Assembly (NCBI RefSeq): GCF_002102255.1
Contig: NZ_LQPH01000183.1
Span: 45,478-109,477, forward strand
Direction of reading: 5' to 3'
DNA from: Mycobacterium nebraskense
Lineage (GTDB): Bacteria > Actinomycetota > Actinomycetes > Mycobacteriales > Mycobacteriaceae
Length of the DNA: 64,000 nt
Below the pieces are notes generated by a model that was given only the letters and a program-made list of their open reading frames with translations, was not told where the DNA came from and did no database searches. The position numbers were made by a program, and so were the translations under genes. Positions 1 through 6,437 of the stretch are shown here, piece by piece (the stretch's first letter is position 1; every line of letters begins with the position of its first letter).

Positions 1-518
1 GGCGTGGTCGTCGGGACCGCGGCGAGGGCAGATTCGGCCACCACCTGGTAGGTGGTCATGGTCGTGGCGGCTTGCACCCACATGCGCGCGTAGTCGGCTT
101 CGTTGACGGCGATGGGAATGGTGTTGATGCCGAAGAAGTTCGTCGCCACCAGCGCCGCGTGGGTCGCATGATTGGCGGCGAGTTCCGGCATCGTCGGCAT
201 GGCGGCCAGCGCCGCGGTGTAAGCGCCGGCCACCGTCTCGTGCAGCGCGGCGATGGCCGTGCTCTTGGCGGAGCTCTCCAGCAGCCAGGTCAGATACGGG
301 GCGTGGGCCGCGACGTACTGTTCGGCGCTGGGTCCCTCCCATGCACCGCCTTGCACGTCACCCAGCAGGCCGGTGAGTTCGTCTGCGGCCTCGGCGTATT
401 GGCTGCTCATCGATGACCATGTCGCGGCAGCGGCGAGCAGCGGCCCGGGTCCGGGGCCGCTGCTGAGCAAGGTCGAGTGCACTTCAGGCGGGGAGGCGAT
501 CCAGATCGGGGCGGTCAT
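1..518 (-). CDS. PPE family protein, N-terminal part (runs off the window)
   Basis: The visible 172 codons give almost the whole PPE domain: it begins MTAPIWIASPPEVHSTLL, with the Pro-Pro-Glu motif at residues 10-12, and carries the helix-turn motif GAWEGPSAEQY (W-x-G) near residue 57. PPE proteins pair with PE proteins as helical hairpins and are exported by ESX (type VII) systems to the cell envelope. The start is the ATG at 516-518, and the C-terminal part lies outside the window, so the subfamily (SVP, MPTR and so on) cannot be told. No PE partner is visible. It is divergent from the sigC locus; M. tuberculosis has blaC at this position as I recall, so the flank differs. Confidence 0.9.
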   Translation of the reverse strand, partial: MTAPIWIASPPEVHSTLLSSGPGPGPLLAAAATWSSMSSQYAEAADELTGLLGDVQGGAWEGPSAEQYVAAHAPYLTWLLESSAKSTAIAALHETVAGAYTAALAAMPTMPELAANHATHAALVATNFFGINTIPIAVNEADYARMWVQAATTMTTYQVVAESALAAVPTTT

Positions 519-653
519 CGTCGGGGGCCTTCGGGCACGAACACGAATACCCCTTCGGGGATGGGCTGGCGCTGCTGACGTTCAGTGGTCGGTTTGCCGG
601 ACGGATTAGTTCCCGCCGTTTGATTTCGCGCGTTCTTTGCACGCGGACCGGGC

Positions 654-2027
654 ATGCGCAACGATGCAGGGATGCGGTGCGACGCGGCGCGTGAGGCGCT
701 TTCGGCTCGACTGGACGGCGAACGTCCCCAGGTGCTTGCGCAGCAGGTCGACGCCCATCTCGAATCGTGCCGGCGTTGCCGCTCCTGGCTCATCGGCGCC
801 GCGGTGCAGACCCGCCGAATGGCCACGGTTGAGCCGGGCGACGGACCCGACCTGGTCGCGAAAATCATGGCGAGCATCGGCGAGGAGTCGTCCGGGCGTC
901 AGCGCAGGGCGCGTTGGCTGCGCTCGCACTACCGGCGCTGGGGCCTGATCGGTGTCGGTGTATTCCAGGTGGCGATCGCCGCCGCGCAAATCAGCGGCAT
1001 CGATTTCGGGATGGTGTCGAGCCACATGCACGGCGCGATGTCCGGAGAGCATCTGATGCACGAGTCCACCGCCTGGTTGCTGGCGTTGGGTCTGGCGATG
1101 GTTGCCGCCGGCGTCTGGCCCGTCACCGCGATTGGGGTGGCGGCGATTACGGGCGTCTATTCGGTCGCGCTGTTGGGTTACGTGGTCGTCGACGCCTTCG
1201 ACGGCGACGTCACATCAACGCGTATCGCCAGCCACATGCCGTTGCTGCTGGGCCTCGCGTTCGCGTTGCTGGTGGCGCGCGAACGGGTGAGATCCGACAG
1301 AGCCGGCGCCTCCGACGTATCGGGCAACGCCGCCTGGCGGGCAGAGTCCCCCGCTGCACGACGACGTGGCCACCTCTGGCCGATCAACCGTTCCGCCGTC
1401 GACCCCGCCGTGGCCGCTACGACAGGCCGTCGTAGACTCAGTCAGCCCGCGAGACAAAGGTGGTTCGCCATGATCGCGTCAAGCGATGACGAGGCCGTTA
1501 CCGAGCTCGCGTTGGCCGCCGCGCGTGGGAATGACCGGGCGCTCGAGGCTTTCATCAAGGCCACCCAGCAAGACGTGTGGCGGTTTGTCACCTACCTGTC
1601 GGACGCGGGCAGCGCCGACGACCTGACCCAAGAGACTTTTCTGCGCGCGATCGGTGCCCTCGAACGGTTCTCCGGGCGCTCGAGTGCCCGGACCTGGCTG
1701 CTTTCCATTGCGCGCCGCGTCGTGGCCGATCACATCCGCCATGTCCAGTCGCGGCCCCGCGCCGCCACCGGAGCCGACCCGGAACACGTGCTGCGGGGCG
1801 ACCGCCACGCTCGCGGATTCGAAGACCTGGTCGAGGTCACGACGATGATCGCGAACCTCACCGTCGAGCAACGAGAAGCCTTGTTGCTCACCCAGTTACT
1901 CGGGCTGCCCTACGCCGACGCCGCGGCGGTGTGCGGCTGCCCGGTGGGCACCATCCGGTCCCGCGTCGCGCGGGCTCGTGACGCCCTGCTGGCCGCCGAC
2001 GCCGAGCGCGACGACCTGACCGGCTAA
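654..2027 (+). CDS. Anti-sigma zinc-finger membrane domain in frame with SigC (457 aa continuous frame)
   Basis: One frame without a stop joins two proteins. Residues 1-75 look like a zf-HC2 anti-sigma domain: Cys9, then His35-x3-Cys39-x2-Cys42, the ZAS zinc motif that grips an ECF sigma factor. Residues 96-210 hold about four hydrophobic segments; between the first two lies the loop SHMHGAMSGEHLMHES (four His, three Met), placed outside the membrane if the zinc finger is cytosolic. A basic linker (about 211-272) leads into a complete SigC from Met273. Alternative starts are ATG 654 and ATG 672; neither has a strong ribosome site. Because sigC has its own promoter-like box and ribosome site, the fused protein may be made only sometimes, or not at all. 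The frame and motifs are seen; the metal-sensing role is inferred. Confidence 0.7.
   Translation: MRNDAGMRCDAAREALSARLDGERPQVLAQQVDAHLESCRRCRSWLIGAAVQTRRMATVEPGDGPDLVAKIMASIGEESSGRQRRARWLRSHYRRWGLIGVGVFQVAIAAAQISGIDFGMVSSHMHGAMSGEHLMHESTAWLLALGLAMVAAGVWPVTAIGVAAITGVYSVALLGYVVVDAFDGDVTSTRIASHMPLLLGLAFALLVARERVRSDRAGASDVSGNAAWRAESPAARRRGHLWPINRSAVDPAVAATTGRRRLSQPARQRWFAMIASSDDEAVTELALAAARGNDRALEAFIKATQQDVWRFVTYLSDAGSADDLTQETFLRAIGALERFSGRSSARTWLLSIARRVVADHIRHVQSRPRAATGADPEHVLRGDRHARGFEDLVEVTTMIANLTVEQREALLLTQLLGLPYADAAAVCGCPVGTIRSRVARARDALLAADAERDDLTG
1433..1438 (+). promoter_or_regulatory. Putative -10 box (TAGACT) for sigC
   Basis: TAGACT fits the mycobacterial TANNNT -10 consensus and lies 31 bases before the SigC ATG. 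It is followed by a ribosome site, AAAGG at 1456-1460, nine bases from the ATG. It lies inside the upstream anti-sigma frame, which suggests that SigC can be expressed alone. I see no convincing -35. Confidence 0.45.
1470..2027 (+). CDS. sigC: ECF RNA polymerase sigma factor SigC
   Basis: From the ATG at 1470 the product is 185 residues, the length of M. tuberculosis SigC. Region 2 is seen in the stretch containing DDLTQETFLRAIGAL and RTWLLSIARRVVADHIRH; region 4 is the helix-turn-helix around LPYADAAAVCGCPVGTIRSR near the C terminus. There is no extra C-terminal domain. SigC directs core RNA polymerase to a small regulon; in M. tuberculosis this has been linked to copper acquisition (recalled, not tested here). 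AAAGG at 1456-1460 is a good ribosome site for this start. The gene is the C-terminal half of a longer frame whose N-terminal half resembles an anti-sigma factor. Its stop overlaps the cobK stop from the other strand by four bases. Confidence 0.93.
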   Translation: MIASSDDEAVTELALAAARGNDRALEAFIKATQQDVWRFVTYLSDAGSADDLTQETFLRAIGALERFSGRSSARTWLLSIARRVVADHIRHVQSRPRAATGADPEHVLRGDRHARGFEDLVEVTTMIANLTVEQREALLLTQLLGLPYADAAAVCGCPVGTIRSRVARARDALLAADAERDDLTG

Positions 2028-2749
2028 TCCAGTCTCATTACCCATTCGGCGGCCTGTTCTACGCCGTCCACCGCCGTCACCCCGGCCGGTAGCGGCGGCC
2101 GCGCCACCATCACCACCGGAATGCTGAGTGCCGCAGCGGCATCCAGCTTCGCCCGCGTCATCTCCCCACCGCTGTTCTTGGTGACCAGGGCGTGGATGCG
2201 GTGTTCCCGCAGCAGCGCGAACTCGCCGTCGTAGCGATACGGACCGCGCGATAGCACCAGCTGGTGACGGTGCGGCAACAAGGCAGGGTCAGGTTGGGTC
2301 ACCGCGCGGATCAGAAACCACGCGTCGCTATGAGCGAAGGCCTTCGTCCCTGAGCGGCCGGTGGTGAGGAACACGCGCGAAAAACTCTGTTTTGCAACGA
2401 CTTCCGCCGCTTCCGTGTCCGATTCGACGACGATCGCGGAGCCCGGATCCCACGCCGGACGGGCCAGCACCAGATGCGGGATCCGCAGTTCACCGCAGAC
2501 TTGGGCGGCGTGCGCTGTCATGGCCGCCGCGAACGGGTGGGTCGCATCGACGACGGCGTCGATACGTTCGTCGAGCAGCCAGCGTCGCAGCCCCTCGGCG
2601 CCGCCGAAGCCGCCGATGCGAACCGGACCGACCGGCAGCGCGGGGTCGGGGACCCGACCCGCCAGGGAGCTGACGATGTCGATGCGCGGATATAAGGCTT
2701 TCGCCAGCGCGCGTCCTTCGGCGGTGCCGCCGAGCAACAGCACCCGCAT
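2024..2749 (-). CDS. cobK: Precorrin-6A reductase
   Basis: CobK reduces precorrin-6A with NADPH to precorrin-6B in aerobic cobalamin (B12) synthesis. The 241-residue product begins MRVLLLGGTAEGRALAKAL, a CobK nucleotide-binding start, and has the family segments DATHPFAAAMTAHA and VTKNSGGEMTRAKLDAA. The ATG at 2747-2749 is chosen because it gives the family length and overlaps the cobM stop as ATGA; the frame stays open upstream, but that is only the shadow of cobM. It is the last gene of the coupled run SDR-cobL-cobM-cobK. Confidence 0.95.
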   Translation of the reverse strand: MRVLLLGGTAEGRALAKALYPRIDIVSSLAGRVPDPALPVGPVRIGGFGGAEGLRRWLLDERIDAVVDATHPFAAAMTAHAAQVCGELRIPHLVLARPAWDPGSAIVVESDTEAAEVVAKQSFSRVFLTTGRSGTKAFAHSDAWFLIRAVTQPDPALLPHRHQLVLSRGPYRYDGEFALLREHRIHALVTKNSGGEMTRAKLDAAAALSIPVVMVARPPLPAGVTAVDGVEQAAEWVMRLD

Positions 2750-3504
2750 CAGTGCCTGCTCCCCCGCGTCCGCCCGGTCGAATACAGATAGCTGTCGGTG
2801 AATCCCTCGGCGGCCAGCACGTCGCCGACGACGATCACCGCCGTCTTGGTGACGTTGGCTTCGTGCATCTGCCCGGCGATGTCGGCAAGCGTCCCGCGCA
2901 GCACCACCTGTTGCGGCCAGCTCGCGAAAGCCACGACGGCAGCGGGCGTTTCGGGCCGATAGCCGCCTTCGAGAAGTTGCGGCACGACGGCGTCGATCTG
3001 CGCAGCGGCCAGGTGCAGTACCAGCGTGGCGCCGGATCGGGCGAGCGTGGCCAGGTCTTCCCCGGCCGGCATGGCCGTCGACAGGGTGGCGACCCGGGTC
3101 AGTGTCACCGTCTGCGCGACGCCGGGGACGGTGAACTCGCGCTTGAGCGCGGCCGCTGCCGCGGCGAAAGACGGTACGCCCGGTACGATCTCGTAGTCGA
3201 TTCCCAGCGCGTCGAGCCGGCGGCATTGCTCGGCCAGCGCGCTGTAGAGGGAGGGGTCACCGGAATGCAGTCGTGCCACGTCATGGCCGGCGGCATCGGC
3301 GTCGGCCAGTTCGGTGATGATCTGCTCCAGCTTCAGCGGGCCGGTGTCAATGACTTTCGCCCCGGGCGGGCACAGTGCCAGGAGGTCGTCGGGCATGATC
3401 GAACCCGCATACAGGCACACTGGACATGTCTCGAGGAGCCGCTGGCCGCGGACCGTGATCAGGTCGGCGGCGCCCGGGCCAGCGCCGATGAAATACACCG
3501 TCAT
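2749..3504 (-). CDS. cobM: Precorrin-4 C11-methyltransferase
   Basis: This SAM-dependent methyltransferase methylates C-11 of precorrin-4 in the aerobic corrin pathway. The 251-residue protein starts MTVYFIGAGPGAADLITVRG, the GAGPG SAM-binding loop of tetrapyrrole methylases, and has LCPPGAKVIDTG and RLHSGDPSLYSAL, both typical of CobM/CbiF. The ATG at 3502-3504 is preferred over an upstream in-frame start because it puts the conserved beta strand at the N terminus and overlaps the cobL stop. It is translationally coupled on both sides. Confidence 0.95.
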   Translation of the reverse strand: MTVYFIGAGPGAADLITVRGQRLLETCPVCLYAGSIMPDDLLALCPPGAKVIDTGPLKLEQIITELADADAAGHDVARLHSGDPSLYSALAEQCRRLDALGIDYEIVPGVPSFAAAAAALKREFTVPGVAQTVTLTRVATLSTAMPAGEDLATLARSGATLVLHLAAAQIDAVVPQLLEGGYRPETPAAVVAFASWPQQVVLRGTLADIAGQMHEANVTKTAVIVVGDVLAAEGFTDSYLYSTGRTRGSRH

Positions 3505-4670
3505 TTCCTCACCGTCCACTGGGTGACCGGCATCTGCGGGCGCCATCCGGTGAAGCCGCCGAGCGGCTCGCCCTGATAGTGCTGGAAGCGTCGCAGTTCA
3601 CCTCCGAGGCGCGAATATGACTGCGTCAAAGCCGATTCGGATTCGGCGGTGACCGCGTTGACGACGAGGTGTCCACCAGTTGGCAAGTGGTCGAGGCAGG
3701 CGTCGAGCAGGCCGGGTTGGGTGAGGCCGCCGCCGATGAAGATCGCCGACGGTGGCTTGAGCCCGCCGAACGCCTCTGGGGCGTCGCCGCGCACGTCGAT
3801 GCTGGCGCCGAAAGCCGCGGCGTTGAATCGGATGTTTTCGCGGCGTCGTTCGTCACGCTCGAACGCGACTGCGCTGCAACCCTTCCAGCTCAAACACCAC
3901 TCGACGCTGATGCTGCCCGAGCCCGCGCCGACATCCCATAGCCGCTCGCCCGGACGCGGAGCCAGCGCCGCCAGCGTCACCGCGCGGATTCCGTGTTTGG
4001 TGATCTGCCCGTCGTGGACGAACACTTCGTCGGGCAGGGGTGACAGCCGCTCGTCGGGCAGGTACCGGATGGCGATGACGTTGAGGTCATCGACGTCCTG
4101 CGGCGCTTCGGCCCAGTGGCGCGCCGTGCCGTCACGACGGTGTTCGTTTGGGGCACCGAGGTTTTCGAGGACACTGAAGGGGGAATCGCCGCGGCCGTGT
4201 GCGCTGAGCAGTGCGGCGAGTTCGTTCGGGGTGGCTCCGTTTTTCGACAGTACGATCGCTTGGCCGCCGCGGCGTATCGCGGTGTGTGGCTGCGCGGTGA
4301 CCAGGCTGATCACCTCCGTGTCGTGGGCGTTCCAGCCCATCCGCGCGCACGCCAGCGTCACCGATGACACGTGCGGCAGCACCCGGACTTGTTCGGGGCC
4401 GTACAGCCGGATCAGCGTGCCGCCGATGCCGTGCAGCAGTGGGTCACCGCTGGCCACCACGTGGATGTCTTCGGCGTGGTCGTCGAGCAACGTCTGCAGC
4501 GCGGGCAACATCGGTGAGGGCCACTGCCGCCGGGGCGCGGCTAGGGTGTCGTCGAGCAGGTCGAGCTGCCTCTTCGAGCCGTAAATGACGGTGGCCCTTT
4601 GTAACTCATCGCGCGACGTTTCGGCGAGCCCGGCCATCCCGTCGGCTCCGATGCCGACCACGATGATCAT
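3501..4670 (-). CDS. cobL: Precorrin-6B C5,15-methyltransferase (decarboxylating), CbiE-CbiT fusion
   Basis: The enzyme methylates C-5 and C-15 of precorrin-6B and removes the acetate carboxyl at C-12. The N-terminal half (about 1-200) is a CbiE-type tetrapyrrole methylase beginning MIIVVGIGADGMAGL. The C-terminal half is a CbiT-type Rossmann methyltransferase with the SAM loop LWDVGAGSGSISVEW. At 389 residues it matches the usual fused form. The start is ATG 4668-4670, which overlaps the stop of the upstream SDR gene (ATGA), so the SDR and cob genes form one coupled unit. Confidence 0.95.
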   Translation of the reverse strand: MIIVVGIGADGMAGLAETSRDELQRATVIYGSKRQLDLLDDTLAAPRRQWPSPMLPALQTLLDDHAEDIHVVASGDPLLHGIGGTLIRLYGPEQVRVLPHVSSVTLACARMGWNAHDTEVISLVTAQPHTAIRRGGQAIVLSKNGATPNELAALLSAHGRGDSPFSVLENLGAPNEHRRDGTARHWAEAPQDVDDLNVIAIRYLPDERLSPLPDEVFVHDGQITKHGIRAVTLAALAPRPGERLWDVGAGSGSISVEWCLSWKGCSAVAFERDERRRENIRFNAAAFGASIDVRGDAPEAFGGLKPPSAIFIGGGLTQPGLLDACLDHLPTGGHLVVNAVTAESESALTQSYSRLGGELRRFQHYQGEPLGGFTGWRPQMPVTQWTVRK

Positions 4671-5416
4671 CGCGGCATCCTGCGCCAGACGAACTGCGGC
4701 AGCAGTCGCATCACGGCAGACGCCGGCCCCAACGCCCACGGTATCCACACCGTGCGCCGGCCCTTCGCCAGCGCACGCGCGGTCGCCGCGGCCACCTGCG
4801 CAGGTGTGCTGGCCAGCGGCGCCGGTGTCATCCCCTCGGTCATACGCCCGATGACAAAGCCCGGGCGGGCGATCAGCACCCGAACCCCCGTGCCGTGCAG
4901 CGCGTCGGCCAACCCGCTGGCGAAGCCGTCCAGGCCGGCCTTGGCCGAGCCATAGACGTAGTTGGCGCGACGCACGCGCGCGCCGGCGATCGAGGAGAAC
5001 ACCACCAGCTGGCCGCGGCCGGTGGTGCGCATCGCGGCGGCCAGGTGGGTGAGCATGCTGACCTGGGCGACGTAATCGGTGTGCACGACGGCCACCGCAT
5101 GCGCGGCGTCGGTCTCGGCGCGGGCTTGGTCGCCGAGGATTCCGAAGGCCAGCACCGCCGTGGCGATGGGTCCGTGAGCGGCGACGACCGAGGCGACCAG
5201 CGGGCCGTGCGACCCCAGATCGTCGGCGTCGAACTCCTTGGTGTGCACCGTCGCCGCGCCGGCGGCTTTCAGCGTGGCGACCTGGTCGCCGAGTTGATCG
5301 GCCTTGCGCGCGGCCAGCACCACCGTCGCCCCGGGCGCCAGAAGCCGCGCCAGCTCGATGCCGATCTCGCTGCGGCCGCCCAGGATTAGTACTGGTCCCG
5401 CGCCCGTGTCATCCAC
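4667..5416 (-). CDS. Short-chain dehydrogenase/reductase coupled to the cob genes
   Basis: A 249-residue SDR: near the N terminus is the nucleotide-binding stretch LILGGRSEIGIELARLL (a variant of TGxxxGIG with GGRSEIG), and further on a Ser...YxxxK pair is seen in VVFSSIAGARVRRANYVYGSAKAG. It probably uses NAD(P)(H); the substrate is unknown. It starts at GTG 5414-5416. Its TGA overlaps the cobL ATG, and the same pairing exists in M. tuberculosis (Rv2073c as I recall), so the link to cobalamin genes is conserved, but whether it works in that pathway is only inferred. A hydrophobic, basic tail (residues about 225-249) ends the protein. Confidence 0.85.
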   Translation of the reverse strand: MDDTGAGPVLILGGRSEIGIELARLLAPGATVVLAARKADQLGDQVATLKAAGAATVHTKEFDADDLGSHGPLVASVVAAHGPIATAVLAFGILGDQARAETDAAHAVAVVHTDYVAQVSMLTHLAAAMRTTGRGQLVVFSSIAGARVRRANYVYGSAKAGLDGFASGLADALHGTGVRVLIARPGFVIGRMTEGMTPAPLASTPAQVAAATARALAKGRRTVWIPWALGPASAVMRLLPQFVWRRMPR

Positions 5417-5437
5417 GGCTGCGATTATTGCCTGCGC

Positions 5438-5443
5438 TAGCGT
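5438..5443 (+). promoter_or_regulatory. Putative leaderless -10 box (TAGCGT)
   Basis: TAGCGT ends five bases before the GTG at 5449, the arrangement expected when a transcript begins at the start codon itself. No ribosome site is present, which agrees with a leaderless mRNA for the reductase gene and favours GTG 5449 over ATG 5452. Confidence 0.45.
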
Positions 5444-5448
5444 GAGCG

Positions 5449-5865
5449 GTGATGGCGAATACCACTACCCGGCTCACCGACGATGCGCTGGCGTTTCTGT
5501 CCGAACGGCATCTGGCCATGCTGACCACGCTGCGAGCCGACAATTCCCCGCATGTGGTGGCGGTGGGATTCACCTTTGACCCCAAGACGCACATCGCGCG
5601 GGTCATCACCACCGGCGGCTCGCAGAAGGCGGTGAACGCCGACCGTGGCGGGGTGGCGGTGCTCAGTCAGGTCGACGGCGCGCGCTGGCTGTCGCTTGAG
5701 GGCCGGTCCAAGGTGAATCGCGATGGCGACGCCGTCCGCGATGCCGAGCTGCGGTACGCCCAGCGGTACCGGACCCCGCGCGCCAACCCGCGGCGAGTGG
5801 TCATCGAGGTGCAGGTGGAGCGGGTGCTCGGGTCGTCGGACTTGCTGGACCGAGGCGAGCAGTAG
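5449..5865 (+). CDS. F420H2-dependent biliverdin reductase-like protein (PPOX/FDOR-B fold)
   Basis: The 138-residue product is almost collinear with M. tuberculosis Rv2074, described as an F420H2-dependent biliverdin reductase; the recalled similarity is strong throughout, for example FLSERHLAMLTTLRADNSPH and ITTGGSQKAVNADRGGVAVL. The fold is the split beta-barrel of pyridoxamine-oxidase-like proteins, expected to act as a cytosolic dimer. It is divergent from the SDR-cob operon with 32 bases between the starts. GTG 5449 and ATG 5452 are adjacent in-frame starts. Just downstream the synteny breaks and a toxin island begins. Confidence 0.88.
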   Translation: MMANTTTRLTDDALAFLSERHLAMLTTLRADNSPHVVAVGFTFDPKTHIARVITTGGSQKAVNADRGGVAVLSQVDGARWLSLEGRSKVNRDGDAVRDAELRYAQRYRTPRANPRRVVIEVQVERVLGSSDLLDRGEQ

Positions 5866-5897
5866 CGCAACTTGCATCAGTTCGGCGCTTCATCGAG

Positions 5898-6437
5898 CTA
5901 TCGCGGCTCGAAGAGCGGTTTGCCGTCGGGATCGTCAGCTGACGCTTCAATTTGGTCAATTGTCGCCGTTAGATACAGCGCCAGTTTTCTGAGTTCCGCT
6001 GTTGCAGTCACTCTGTCAGCACTGCTGACAGCTACCGTTGAGCCATCGGAGGCAATCAAGGCAAAGCGCTGAGTACCTTGAAAATCGCGAGTTTCAATAC
6101 TGTACGGAGATAGCAGACCATTGTGCGAGGCCGGCACACCTACTCGGGGCAAACCTCTCGCGCTACGGATGTGCAAGCAGAACCTTCCGAAGAGGTACTT
6201 CTCGATCGTGTCCATGGACGGAGCCGCTAAAATGAAATGCTCGGGCCCCATTCGGTCGGAATCGGTAACAACAAACCAGCCGTCCTGGCTTTTTCCTATA
6301 AAGAGTCGGATTTCGCCTAGGGCTGCCCAGAAAAGGGCCCGCCCGTCATCCGTACATTTGCCAGGCGTGAGTGTGTAACCAGCTAGCTCGGCCCACTGCT
6401 CGAGGCGCGTGGAAATTCCTATGCTGCTGTCGGTCAT
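5898..6437 (-). CDS. Probable immunity protein for the adjacent TNT toxin
   Basis: This 179-residue soluble protein has no signal peptide or membrane segment. Its ATG overlaps the toxin stop (ATGA at 6434-6437), the classic arrangement of a cognate immunity gene. It contains EQWAELAGYTLTPGKCTDDG and a beta-rich core. By position it matches the IFT antitoxin that neutralises M. tuberculosis CpnT (Rv3902c in the cpnT operon), and it may belong to the Imm61-like group; I cannot confirm that by alignment. Base composition differs from the surroundings: a hand count of 6001-6120 gives 61 G/C of 120, against 41 of 60 in the core gene at 13081-13140. That suggests acquisition together with the toxin tail. 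Confidence 0.75.
   Translation of the reverse strand: MTDSSIGISTRLEQWAELAGYTLTPGKCTDDGRALFWAALGEIRLFIGKSQDGWFVVTDSDRMGPEHFILAAPSMDTIEKYLFGRFCLHIRSARGLPRVGVPASHNGLLSPYSIETRDFQGTQRFALIASDGSTVAVSSADRVTATAELRKLALYLTATIDQIEASADDPDGKPLFEPR

Noticed and set aside
1..518. blaC, expected next to sigC in M. tuberculosis
   Set aside because: The translation is a PPE domain, not a beta-lactamase.
654..1469. Fusion to SigC as a simple sequencing error
   Set aside because: Not excluded, but the anti-sigma domain, linker and SigC are all intact in one frame and no homopolymer run stands at the junction; kept as a finding with that caveat.
4670..5449. Cobalamin riboswitch controlling the cob genes
   Set aside because: Only 32 bases separate the divergent starts at 5416 and 5449, too little for such an element.
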